The notes under the pieces: model-generated
Database searches by the model: none
Told to the model about the DNA's origin: nothing
What the model saw: only the letters and a program-made list of their open reading frames with translations
Program-made: the position numbers and the translations under genes
Shown here: in pieces, positions 1 to 11,915 of the stretch
Numbering within the stretch: position 1 is the first letter of the stretch
How the letters are laid out: each line of letters begins with the position of its first letter
Origin: Puffinus mauretanicus
Taxonomy: Eukaryota > Chordata > Aves > Procellariiformes > Procellariidae
DNA length: 64,000 bases
Assembly: GCA_023333565.1 (NCBI GenBank)
Contig: JAJKFH010001679.1
Coordinates: forward strand, 868,001-932,000
Direction of reading: 5' to 3'

Positions 1-399
1 CTGACTGCATGTGCAAAGAGAGGGCTTAAATAAACAGGCTTCGGTGTGGGGACAGGCGATACGTTTGGAAATCTGGGCAGGCTCTTTCTGCCGTCTGTGT
101 TTTGTTTCTGAATCCAATGCTATCATAATGAATAAGCTGTTTGCTCTTTCAACTGCACACCACATGACAGCTAGTTTCCATCCAAAAGCTTTGGCCCCTG
201 CATGTAAATTGATCCTGTAAAGTTAACTCCTTTGTTCAAGAGGTTAAGTATGTGATGTATCAATTGGGCTTTTTGTGTAAAAGCCACAGAGCAATATACT
301 TTCTGAGCCATATGTGTATTGCAGCATGATTTGCAGTAAAGGTATGTGGAGGAGCAAAGATGGATCATACAAAAAAAATGTAGGCTCCAGTTCAAGAAA
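1..399. other. Intergenic, nothing recognised
   Basis: No recognisable gene, exon or repeat. The short open frames here are of chance length and encode nothing protein-like. Confidence 0.5.
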
Positions 400-545
400 G
401 TATCCATTTAGAACAGAGCAGAATTTAAGCATATGCTTAACTCCCACTGAAATATGGTTTCTAATCACATGTTTCAGGTTAAGCATGTGGTTAATGCTGG
501 CCCCAATAGGGAGGGATTTAGACACATGCTTAAAACCCTTGAACT
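400..545. repeat. Ancient amniote interspersed repeat (MITE-like)
   Basis: The stretch repeats variants of a palindromic TTAAGCATATGCTTAA-type unit at about 424-440, 478-493 and 525-535, around a degraded 'cccactgaa' core. This pattern is typical of an old repeat that is common in reptiles and turtles and survives in birds only as worn copies. The family name is uncertain. It is related in appearance to the copy at 11818-11915. Confidence 0.55.
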
Positions 546-3500
546 GGGGCAGGGGTTAAAAAAGGCCTCTGGAGTCTGGGTGGACCAGACCAGGAATCCA
601 AACTTGCACCCAGTCTCTACCAAATGTGCCAGGGAGACCCACAAGGGGAAGAAAAAGTCTGAAGAAAACAGCAGGATCATCTAGAGACTTCAGAAGGCCA
701 AAAATGCAAGCTAGGGTTGATCCTAACCACAAGACATGGCAATTACACCTCCCTGGGATGCAGCAGCACAGCCAGGAGTTGATGACACCTGGGGCTTCAC
801 CACCCCTACGTGGACCCCCTGCTTACAGGCTCGGGGCAAGTGGATGCTGAGGACACCAGCCCTGGACTCATGAGATCCATTTGTTCTTTTGACTCATGCT
901 TTGGACATGACCTTGGGCTACATTCCCACTGCAACACGGTGACTCTAGTATCTGTCCCAGTCTCTCACGTGGCAGTGGAGGACCAGGAGATGCTCTCAGA
1001 CATGGGGGGCTACAGAAGTCCCTTTTGTAGGTGGAAAAGTACCTCCATCCTATATCCTGGTTGCTGTCACCGTAAAGACATTCCAGGGAGCAAAAAGGGC
1101 TTCTGTAACAGTAGCTTTGCCACAATGGAGAATTCAGAATGAACCACAAGGGAAAAAGGAATCTTCCTTGCAGGAAACAGGACTATCTTTGCATTGTCTT
1201 CTTCAGTGAAATCAACGTTGCCTAGGTAGAATGACGTCTCCTCTGACTTCTTAATCCGTGCCGCCTACCCTGCTGGCAGTGGGATCATATGCATCTTTGG
1301 CAACAGACAACTGGCATTTTCAAAACATGTTAAATTCTTCCCTTCTGCTGCAGTGCATCTGGACACAGAACGTACTGGCAGCCTCGCTCAACATTATCAT
1401 TTTATTAGAAACTCTTGAAGGAGCATGTTTGTCTTATCCCTTCGGCTTTTTGTTATTTCTCTCTGGTAGCAAGAACCAACAGCCAGCGAGGTACTTTCCA
1501 AAGAAAATAGAGGCACAGCCTCTGCCTTGCAGAGCCATCAATCCCTTTAAGATTCTTTGCAGTGTTGTGAAATAAGAGAATCAGAAATCTAACCCCACCG
1601 TTGTGAAAATGTAAAGGTACTTTTAATATTTCTCTTTTGTGTGTGTCTCTGTGCGTGTGTGTGTGTTTAACCTTCGTCTCTTTAATAAGGAGGTTTATTT
1701 TTCCCATTGTAAATGGGTAGACTGGGAAAAGAAGCGTTCTCCTTGATTGCCCTGCATTAATCCAGTTCCTGCTCCAAGGTGGAGCATTGCATCAGCCGCA
1801 CTGTTAAACACCTAACCGTGCTCTTCCTCCTCAGCAACCCTGGATTAAGCAATTCCTAGGGATGCACGAGCAAAGCCTGGAACGGCACCGGCTCAAAGGC
1901 TTGCAGGGTTTTCAGGAGCGCAGTCAGGCTCTCGTCTGATCTAAACCGGCGGAGCTCCGCTGCCTTCCTCAGAGCTCTGCCAACTCGTACCAGGCGGGCG
2001 TCTGGCCCTCAGACTTTATTAATTATCATACACATTCAGAGATGAAAAATACATTTATCACGAAGCAGAGAGAAACCCGTCAGCTGTGTCAGCTGCCAAA
2101 AGGGAAGGTGTTCGCTCGGCTGGGCTCAGAGGGGTATCACCTCGGTGGCACCGGGCACACGTCTGCCAGGAGCAGGTTACCTCTCACTGATGCTAACTGG
2201 AGGCGACGGAGGGAGACCAGGCAGCTCTTTGGAGTCCCTCCCTGCCCTATTTGTCTATGATGTCTGTTATTTAACAAGGGATCAAGTCTTCCCTGTTGGT
2301 ACAAATTATACCAGCCCAGGCCAGGCAATGTCTTGCAGGAGCAGAGGGCTCAGCGGGCTGTGCGGCTCGGTTCGGACAGGATTTTGAGGACAAAGTTGGG
2401 CTTCTGGGGACTGGAGCTAATGGAGGGGGTGACCAGGAGCTTCCAGTGGAGTAGGGCTACACATGGTGAAGGTGGTGGACAAATTCAGAGCAGCCAAGTT
2501 TCCCTGGGCATTTCTCTGCCTGGTTTAGGAGGTTTTGCATGGATTAGGGAAGGATTTGTCAGGCTGCGATGCCAAACCAGTGTTTATCCACAGAAGCCTC
2601 TTTATTTTTTAATTGTGTCAGAGATCTCTAGCTGGCACCTCTCTCTCCAAACCTGGACAGTCAGTGGAAATGGAATATTTATTCCCAGCCTTTGTTTTAC
2701 AGCTGGGAGTGGGCGAGGGGAGGGTTGAAGTTTCTTTTGTCTGACTTTAAAGAGATACCCCCTCCTCTTCATCTGCTTCCAGCTCACCCTTCTGGCTGGC
2801 AGACGTGGAGGCTTTCCTGCCAGGGCTGGGGAGGGAGGGGGAAGCCGACAATGGCTCCCTTGGTGTGAGAGCATCGGTAATAACACAAGGCCCCCTCAGA
2901 TGCACACGTGCCTTTCTGTTGACTGCTGTGGGAGTTGCCTGCATATTTTAGGAGACAATTAGGCCGATGCAGCATACACTGCCTATTCACTCTTCATCTC
3001 CAACCCCGGGGAGCAGGAGGAATGATTTATTAGGGAGACAGACTTAGCGTCTTCTGGCTTTGGTCAGCTGTGATGTGAAAATAGCCTCATTGAAGGCAAT
3101 TAGTATCAAACTCTAATTAAAAACAAAATCTTTTGTTGGTTCAGCTACTGCTCTGGAAGTGCAGCTTTACAGGGGGAGGACGAGGAAAGTGGGAGAGGAG
3201 GAGAAGGGGAGCGAAGGAGACAGGGCAGGGACACAGCACGGAGGACCCCAAGGTGGTCCATCACCCCCAGCTCCTACTCACCCTAAGGGCAAGTGTGGGC
3301 TCAGCCCCTCGCAAGGGATTGCCCGGCAAGGGGACAGTCTCCGTGCTGCTCTGCTGGGGCTGTGCAAGGACCTGAAAGGCTCGAGAGAGACGGTTTGGGT
3401 CGGCTGGTGCGTATCCAGACAGCGCAGGAGAGACCAGCGCCGCTCCCCGTGACAAATCCTCGCTAATCCTCCAAAAGCAGAAACAAAAACTAAACAAGTG

Positions 3501-4484
3501 ATGCAGCCTGAGCTTGCGAACAGGCTTGGGTGGCATTGTTTGACCTTTGGCTCCTGTCCAAGTGGGGCTGGCTAATCCCCCAGCACTCCCGCAAGGGGTA
3601 CACCAGCAGAAAGCCCGCCTTTCCATAGGTGCCAGGATGAGCCGTGCACCCCTTTGCGCTGGCTTTGCCTGCCAGACCTTACGCCCTTGCTGCTGCCCTG
3701 AAGCATGGCGTGGAGCCCCACGTTAGCGCTCTCATTAAAAACGTGCTTCTTCCACCCTTGCACCTGGCCCTGTGCCAGGTTCTTTTAGTGACTCTGAAAA
3801 CTCACTTTTGTACCTTTGCACTTAAATGTGCCCTCTTCTGGGTGTCCCAGCCTGAGCCAGAGGCTGGAGACCACTCGTGAGCGCTGGGGAAGCCCCTCTG
3901 AGGCTGGGTTACGGTGACCAGTCCCCATGAGCCCTGTGGTGGGGATGGTCCCCTTGCCCACCATCCGCCTGCAAGCAGTGAGCCCCTGGCAGGGCTCCTC
4001 ACTACACCCAGTGCTGGGGGGGATGTGGAGACTGCACCTAGATTGGTAAATTAAACACGCCCAGGACTCTTCTCTGGCAATGAGGCCAACCAGTTTAGTA
4101 CAGCCTGCACCCATGCTCTTAAACTTTTTTTTCCCTCCAGAACAGTGTAATCTCCTCCAGGTTGCCTCTACCCTATTGGGAGAGGTGGCTGACCCATGGT
4201 AATTCCTGAGGTGTGCTGGGGACCTTTCTGACAATATAACAATGCAGGCACGTTCCGGTACTTGGGAAAATCCCCTGGCACTATTTAATTTATCAGCCAA
4301 GATGTAGGTTAGACACCTTCAGTACATTTGGGTGACTGCAGGACTTCTGTGATTGAAGGAGCCGCTCCAAAACACCAACCGTGTAGGAGAATTTTGTAGG
4401 GCTTCTGTTCTGGGGAAATCAATCACTGCTTGAGCCAAAGCCATTACTAATCTGAGCATGAGTCTCTTCAGCATGCTCACATCC
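546..4484. other. Intergenic with a (TG)n tract and a candidate conserved block
   Basis: No gene recognised. A short imperfect TG-repeat lies at about 1634-1668. Position 1840-2200 is moderately CpG-enriched. The block at about 2830-3140 looks less random than its surroundings and is listed separately. The longest open frame (minus strand, 3785-4300, 171 codons) is not protein-like and has no homology I recognise. Confidence 0.45.
2835..3140. promoter_or_regulatory. Candidate conserved noncoding element
   Basis: This block combines a SOX-type core (ACAATGG at 2848-2854) with several homeodomain cores: CAATTAG at 2956-2962 and 3097-3103, and TAATTAA at 3114-3120. Runs of mixed-composition, non-repetitive sequence separate them. 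Clusters like this are common in developmental enhancers, but these motifs are short and occur by chance, and conservation cannot be judged from one sequence. Confidence 0.25.
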
Positions 4485-4815
4485 GCCGCATCTGCTGCAG
4501 CCAGCGGCTGTGGGGTTCTCGGTGCACGTCCGCCCATCTGCTGAGCATCGCTCTGCATCGCGCGCCGCCGCTGCGCTCGCACCTCCCTGCCCCAGCCCGG
4601 CTTCCTACACGTGAGGAAGGAGCCAGAGCCGGGGACCGCAGGTGTTTCCAGCCCAGCTCCGCTGGGATGCTGCCAGCAGTGCCTCGGACGCCCGCCAGCA
4701 ACGTCAGCGAGGGGATGTGCCGAACAGGCGGGTCACGCCGTCTCCTTCCACACCTCCCGCCTGCTCCGCCGGCACGACTGCCTTTGCACCCGCCGCGCGT
4801 TAGACCCGTGAACAG
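4485..4815. promoter_or_regulatory. Isolated CpG island
   Basis: The segment is strongly GC-rich, and by a hand count holds about 37 CpG dinucleotides in roughly 330 bp, far above the flanking AT-rich DNA. The densest part is around 4558-4580. It lies about 50 kb upstream of the ASAP1 promoter and no coding exon can be recognised next to it. It may be the promoter of an unannotated transcript (lncRNA) on either strand, or a distal regulatory CpG island. Open frames across it on both strands are what any GC-rich DNA would show. Confidence 0.7.
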
Positions 4816-5439
4816 GCTGAACAGAAACCCAAAGCAAAGCTGGCCCACAAACACGATGCGTTGTTTCTTATACTGGAAAATAGATTATTCCAAATGCTAG
4901 GAAAATTTGATTCTGGAGTGTGCTCCTTGGGCTTATTTAGAGCTTTTTAAAAATTTAATCTATTTCAGTTAAGTCTCCATATGCCTCATCATAGCTTAAT
5001 ATATCAGATGACACACTGCAGTCAATTAAATCAACAACGTTACAGTAAGCAGTAATGTACAGTGTGTGGTACGGTACGCAGTGATGGACACTGTGGTAAG
5101 AGAAACTCATTGACAAGTCTGTACTAAAGCAGGCAATCCCACTCCGTTCTGGTAAGATTTCCATGTAAAGAAGAGGCTTCCTTATTTGAGGTTTCAATAA
5201 AACTTGGGTTCCTGTTCCTAAAAGGAACTGATGTATGTCATCATCTGTCCAATTTATTCTGAGATGTTTTTTACCTCAGGTCTGCCTGCATCCCTGTGAA
5301 TCATTTCCCCAGAATTATGTGTGGATATTTGAAATGTACGCTTGGCGTATTTAAAAAACTGAGCTAATTGCCAGTTTGGGTTCCTTTAGCATAGGCTACT
5401 GAAAAGGTTTTGAAGATTAACTGTTTCATTAGATAGCAA
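4816..5439. other. Intergenic, nothing recognised
   Basis: AT-rich single-copy-looking DNA. No gene or repeat recognised. Confidence 0.45.
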
Positions 5440-5700
5440 GGATTAGATCTTCAGCTGTATAAACTGGGGCAGTCTCATTGCAAATTCCCAGATATGATCC
5501 TTATCTCACTAATGCATATGTCTTCAGCCTTAAGCTACACTTACTTTTTCTGCATCCTGGGAGAAATCCAATGGGAGGAATAACATGTTATGCATCCTAG
5601 TGTGGGGGAGAGAGATACCGTCATAGCACCTGCCCTAGAGCCCACTGAAGGCAGTGAATAGCTGTGCTTTGATTTTAGGATCAGGCCTAAGCCTGGCACA
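5440..5700. repeat. Two fragments of ancient amniote repeat
   Basis: Position 5446-5500 ('agatcttcagctgtataaac' and onward) and 5628-5690 ('cccactgaaggcagtgaata' followed by 'ggatcaggcc') resemble an old, highly abundant reptilian repeat. Its hallmark is a 'cccattgaagtcaatggg'-type core with 'agatc..cagctgg' and 'ggatcaggcc' ends. Both copies are degraded. The family assignment is by eye. Confidence 0.5.
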
Positions 5701-7499
5701 GCAAAGCGCTGCTTGAACAAGTAATTAATTTTTACCATGTGCCTCATTTTCAGTGACTTAACAAGACTCAGAAATGAGATTTTCCAGAGACTGATTTGAG
5801 GACATGGTAAGCGTGTTGCTGATTCAGAGCCTGGCTGCGGTTGTTTCATTTGCAGAAACTGCAACAGGGGTTGCACTGAGTGACGCTGCTAAATACCCGC
5901 TGCCTTTCCAGGGCAGATGCTCTCACTGCGACTCGGACCATCACGCGCGAGAACATTAGCTTGTAACCTTAAGCTTAGCAGTTAACCTGCCACAGCCCCT
6001 GCGGAAAAGTCCTTCACAACTTCATAGGAAATTCCAGCCTTGCTAATGCTTATTTTAGGGCTTTTAAATCATTTTAGTTCTTATAGGAAATTACATATAA
6101 AATGCTAGAGAATAGAGAGGATATCTGCTGAATTTCAGGGAGTAGTTCTGATTTTTTCTACAGTCCCCCATCCTTGAAGATCCTCATGGTTTCACCAATA
6201 TTAAATTCTGCAGGACTTTTCCACAGAGGAAATCTGTCATTTATTTTTTTACGGTCCTGACTGAGCAAATATAGACAAAATAAAGTTTACTGTGGCACAA
6301 GGGAGACTTGAATTTGAAGTCTCTTTTCAACTGCTTGTTGTTACAAAGCTGTGTCTAAGACCTCATGCCCACAGCCGAGCACGTTCCTTGAAAAATCCTG
6401 TTACATGAGTGAATGAGAAAGGGAAAATATATTACTCAAAGTTTTTCACTTTTGCAGGTTTTTTTTTTTTTTCATTTCTTCCTTCATCCGCCTTGATTTT
6501 AAGAGGCTGCCTCACAAAAAGTGTGCTTTTCCTAGTCAAGAGAGAACTGTATCCTCAGAATTATCCCATCTGGTCCAAACTGAGTCTTGATCCGTGCATG
6601 TGTTTCCTCCAAGCCCCAGACTGTTTCAGATTCAGGGTTGTGATTCAGGTGCATCTTCCTAATGAAGATTAATTACATATGGATTTCCTTGCAGTTTCAG
6701 AGACCTAAAAGGCTGCAGAGAGACCAGCAGAGGCAGATTTTTAAATGAGGGAAGACCCACTGGTGCACGTACATCTTTATAGGCCCAGTTCACATATGCA
6801 AGAACAGGATGATTGAGTATTTGTATATGACTTTGTCTAATTGGGAGACTAATTATCCAGATACAGATTTATAAAACGAATGGAGAAAAGGGCTGAAAAG
6901 AGGTAGAAGAGTGGATTATCAATTCCATCATAGGCAATGTATGCTCCTGCATCCAAACACCTACGCTGTCTCCTTCCCAGTGTTGGGCTCCATCCACTCC
7001 TGCCGTTCCGGCACATTTTCATGCACACAGGTGTTACTTTACGCTGCTTTGTTATACAGGTCCAAAGACCTATGTGCTATCTGGATGTGTCCAGCTTTGA
7101 AATCTGAGCCCTGCTATCAGAGCTGATGGATGAGGATAAGTAATGTAAAAATCAGATTCAAGAGGAGATTTTACGCCTTGAGTTATCACGGCAGTGCAGG
7201 GGACCATCCACAGTTTTGGAGTGGCTGCTGCAAAATGCACGTTTTGATTCAGTGCCCTCGGAGTCTCAAGTCTGCAGCTAATGTTTCTTTTCCAATTATT
7301 GCTGTGAGTGGATAAAATATATTTTAATATCTTTGTGCTAAGAGTCCTATCTAGAGAAAGAGAGGTATTTCCACTGCACTGCAAGACCATTACATTTATT
7401 CGCACAATTCACTTAACTCTGGTCCATGATATCGCCAGAAGCCCTTGATGGAATTATGGTTCCATAATTATAGCTTTATAAATTACAGGCCTTAATAGC
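5701..7499. other. Intergenic, nothing recognised
   Basis: AT-rich DNA without a recognisable gene. It contains a T-tract at about 6460-6472 and scattered short open frames with no protein-like character. Confidence 0.45.
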
Positions 7500-7620
7500 T
7501 TTAGGGCTGGATTCTCACTTGCAATAAATCATCAAGGCTTCATTGATTTTATTGAAGTATATGGAGGTATGTCAACTTACACCAGATGAAAACCGAGGCA
7601 AGATCTTCACCCTTTGAAGT
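7500..7620. repeat. Ancient amniote MITE-like repeat
   Basis: The stretch opens with 'gggctggattctcacttg', passes through a degraded 'cattgaagt' core and ends near 'caacttacaccagatgaaaa'. This is the arrangement of an old palindromic reptilian repeat (GGCCAGATTCTCA...TTACACCAG). It is strongly diverged and the family name is uncertain. Confidence 0.5.
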
Positions 7621-10600
7621 CATTGGGAGTTCTGCCATCAACTTAAAGGCAGCCAGAAATTAACCCTTGGTCCTTATTTTTCATAGCCACTTTGCTACCA
7701 TGAACTGCATCGATACAATAAATTGTTGAAGATAATGATATCACAAACCAAGATGATGTTGCTAATTAAAATCTATCATTACCACTCATGCTTTAAAAGG
7801 TTGGGCACTAAAAGGGTATGATTCCCTACAGCTCTGCACGTTAGACTCCCTTTGTATAGACCAAATGCAGCAACATACCCTCGGCTCTTCCAATACCCTA
7901 ATACCTTTTTATGGATGTTCTGAAATATGCATACATAAATATAAAGTTTCAGAGTATGTCACTGTGCACTCTCAGCTAATTTATTGTTCATACGTGAGCC
8001 ACAGTGAGAGGAACAGATAAATAACTGGAAGACATCCAGCATTTCAAATGGCCAGCAAATGGATGGATGAGTTCACTCAGACTCCCCTGGCAACCTGCAC
8101 AGCCGGCTGCCAAGAGGCCAGACAGTGGAAGAGGAGGTTAAAATACCTAGCATGGGGGAAAGCATTGCACTGGGTGAAATAAATACAATATTCATATGTA
8201 AGCAGTGAAAGTCACTCACTGCCACGGGTCAGATTTGATCTAGTATTGATCACTCGGGATGGATGCAACTATCATTCACTTAAAGAATAAGTAGAGTACA
8301 CTCTCAAGTCTTTTCCATTAAAATAACATATATAGCACTTATAGCATCAGTGTATTTTAATGACCATAATACCTTGGGGAGCTTAAATTTGGCTATCTAC
8401 ATTTTCAGTTATGGAAACAGAGCTACTGGAAGTTTCTGAAAGTCCAAAATAGCCCCTGATTTTTTTGGCAACTACAATGTGCACGCCTGTGCCTTGCCCA
8501 AAGTCAATTTTGGCAGGAATATCAGAGATCAGCAGTTCCTAAGTCCACGCAGTGAACTTCGATTACAGCTTATTCCCTCTGAATGTAATTCCTTTAAAAA
8601 TCAAAACAGGTCCTCCAGAGGAGGATTATTAGGGGTCTGTTAAGGATAGCAAAGCACAGGCCCAAATTTACCAACAGACGAGGAGGCTGTGGCGTAGGCG
8701 AAGGAAGGCATAAAATGTTTATCCCTTTAAGCCACAGTGACTGATGAAGGGTAAGCTTGAGAGAGTGCTCTCCTGAGACCACTCCTGCGCTGCACTTCTC
8801 CGGTTTTCCTTTCCTCTGTGCTTATGGTTACAACTGGATTATTTGTCCCTCAGCTAAGATAAACATAACTTTCCCACATTTGAATCCGTTACGACAAATT
8901 TACTGGTTTCAGTCAGAAAAGAGCTATCTGTTGCTTCTTGATAGCTCCACCACAGAAAGATAAGGGCAGGCTGGTGAAAACATTGAGCTTCTCATAACAA
9001 GGGAATTAATGGCCACGCGACAGGCAGGCGAGGGGGGAGCTCCTGCCCCAGGGCAGGCTGTGCTCTCCTCGAGGAGCCTGGGACAGCCGGAGCACCGTTT
9101 CGGCTCCGGCGCATCAAAGGTGGCATTTGGGAAGGCCATTACTTTGACTTGTGTCAGGACCATGATGAACAAAAAGCAAAGACAGAAAGTCAGGAAAAGG
9201 GTCGAGCGCAGCAACCAAACCACATCCAAGGAGCGAATAACTGAGAAGTCAAAAGCACTTGGTTAGACACTTACAAATGGACGTCTCAACTTAGAGGGTG
9301 ATGTGCTGATGCCACAAGCTACCCTGCAAGGGTAGGGCGGCTTCATCGCGGCTGGAGTCCTTTCGGGTCCACTGCAGCATGAAATGCGATGGCAGAGGAG
9401 AGCCTGCTCCAGCAAGCACTCCTGAACCCACATGTTTTCCCGTGAAATAAGCCCTAAAATAACATGACAGCGATATTAAAAGTGAATTGATAAAGTCAGT
9501 CCAGGGGCTTTTTTTCTCCGCTGTTCCTTGAAGGATGTTGTAAGCACAGTTTCATCTCAGTCTTTCGGTACTAACGCATGCCTCTGCTCATTGTACTGAT
9601 GGAGGAGAGTGAAGTTCTCACGCAGGGAACACGGTTAATCCAAACTACCTGCAAGGCAGTGATGAATACAGCCCCAGGGACTGCATTTTTCTGGGTACAG
9701 CGCATTAACAGAGCGTTAACCGGGGGAACCTTAATTACACATTGTCGCTGCTGCTCACCCAAAAGGAATTCAGCCTGGCAAAACACGATCATAAAAAGGA
9801 AGGCATTTGGAACGAATCGATGTGTGTGTGACATATATAAATGCCATTTGCATCCTGCCTACGAAGGCTCCGTGAGCCTCATGGCTTGCAGCTGGCTGCC
9901 AAGGCCTCCGCAGCGCCATCAAGCACACCCTCAGATGATGGTCCAGTGACTCTGATCTCCTCTTAATGAGCGCTGACAGGGAGATTAGAACAAAAACCAA
10001 AATACCCTCTGGTAACATTTCTAGATATAAAACCTCCTTTTCTGGTGAACTGTAGGCTTGAGCTCTTTTTTCTCTTAATAATTGTGTTTTAAGACAGACT
10101 TAACATTTCAGTGACCGTGGGCCAAGACCTCTGGGTCTCTGGGGTTAGCAATGTGCTGTGGGCACAGAGACAATTGAGTCTCTGCCCAATTTTGTCCTCA
10201 GAGCCCCCCCACCTGCTTGAATCCACGCTGTCCCCAGGGCCCACGAGCCAGCCAGGGAGAAGCCAGCGCAGCGCACCCCAGGCACCCAGCTTACACCCAT
10301 CCACCCCTCAGGGAAGGAGACCAGGAGGTTTGGTCTGCCACATCTACGTCTCCTGGAGATGCCACACCGTAGGGAGCCAGTCAAGACGGTCCTGAGGGGC
10401 CAAATCAGCTCCTCTCATGGAGAGGATCCATTTGGTTTCCACTCAGACCAGTTGTTTAATGGAGCACGGAGGGCATCCATCTCCAGGACACCTTGAGAAA
10501 AAGCATACCTATCACCACCACCACTACCAGATGGCCGAATCGCTGTTCAGAAGAGCAAAGTGACCTGTATGTTCAAACGTATACAAGAGAGGCAGTGAGT

Positions 10601-11817
10601 TACGTTCAACTGGTTACGTTACTGAAATGCTATGTTGTTAATGTATGTACGCACACGGTGCGCAGCCTGGTGTGAGCGTTGCAACTTTGGGTTAAAGCCA
10701 TCATCGGTTTTTAAATTGTGCACAATCATCCATAATCTTTGCAGAATACAAAGTACAGTTTGCTCTCTGTTGCCTGTTCTGCACAGCCCTTTCATTACAG
10801 AAACATCTGTTAGAAGCGCTTTAGCTAAGGGTTCGTCAGAGTTTCCATTATAAACCCCTATATTCAAGGGGTTACTGCAAGTGAGCCGTAAAAAGTTGCT
10901 CCAGGCTCAAACTTGGCATAAAAGGTCTCCAGTGGGAGAATTTTTTTTTTTCCTAAAACCAAAATGTTAAAATACATGCAGTTAAACAAAAGAAATTCAC
11001 TTTCCCTCAGAGACTGCCTCTCCCAATTCTATATGTGTTAGATATACTTACATGTAGACACGTTGTGCATGGGCCTTTAAAAGCAAAATATTGATTAATT
11101 TATTTATTAAGCTATTTATTAAAATAAAGTTGCTAACTTCACAGCCTTTTTGATTCATTTAAAATACAAGTGGCCAGGTGATTTCAGATAGAAAAGCAGC
11201 AACTACTTAGAAAATAAAATATCCTTCCATGTAAAAAGCGGGGAGGGGAGCACTTTTAGGACATTTTTTCATCCCCAGCTTTAACTAACTTTCCTCTTGC
11301 AGACAATAGCTTTACTCCTGGGCTGGCGGTAAGGTCCAATGACCAGAATGACCTGAGGGCAAGTGGAGACAATATTTCTTTTAAGAGACAGTCTGCTCCA
11401 GCAGGATGGAGGAGATTAGCAGAAAGATGTTAAGTAGGAGGAAGTATGCTTGTTTAGAGAAGATAAGCAGAGGGGAGGGGTTCACCAGACTGTACTGATC
11501 GAGGCAGTTAAGGTGATCCATGAGCAGTGGTAGACACAAAAATCCTCCATGCAGCCTGGGGACAATGAAGAAGAGGCAGAAACCATAGGAGAGTTCGGCT
11601 TGGGAAAGTCTGGTTTGCAGGTAAAGGAAGATGAAGCAAAGCTAAAATCCAGGAGATCTTTGAATTGAGGAAGGGCTCATTTTTCAGGCTTGAGGATATG
11701 AACAGTGGTGATGTTCAGCAAGTCAGCCCTTGGTTATAGAACGAGCAAAACTCTCATTACACCATTAATTGTGCTGCCCCCGGCAGCTGCAGCAACAGAC
11801 CTCAGTGCTGATCCTGC
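7621..11817. other. Intergenic, with one candidate conserved block
   Basis: No gene recognised. Position 11090-11130 is a short AT-rich run of TTTATT-like units. A non-repetitive block at about 9600-10000 is listed separately. Open frames on both strands around 9571-9949 overlap each other and do not resemble any family known to me. Confidence 0.45.
9600..10000. promoter_or_regulatory. Candidate conserved noncoding element
   Basis: Mixed-composition, repeat-free DNA with a GTTAAC palindrome (9715-9720), TTAATTA-like cores near 9730, and an ATCGAT box near 9817. Both strands are open over much of it, which is often seen in constrained noncoding DNA but is not proof. This is a low-confidence call. 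Confidence 0.2.
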
Positions 11818-11915
11818 AGGAATTTAAGCCCATGAGTAATCCCATTTAAATTAATGGGATTACGCCTCAGAAGTGTAGAGTTAAGCATATGTGTATGTTT
11901 GCTGGAGCAGGCCAC
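11818..11915. repeat. Ancient amniote interspersed repeat (MITE-like)
   Basis: A copy of the repeat type seen at 400-545. It has 'taagcccatgagtaatccca', then a near-palindromic core ('cccatttaaattaatggg'), and then 'gttaagcatatgtgtatgtt' and 'tgctggagcaggcc'. The match to the reptilian pattern (taagcacatg / cccattgaagtcaatggg / ttaagcatgtgctta / ggatcggggcc) is good. Its 3' end runs into a short CpG-rich patch (11915-12010). Confidence 0.6.
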
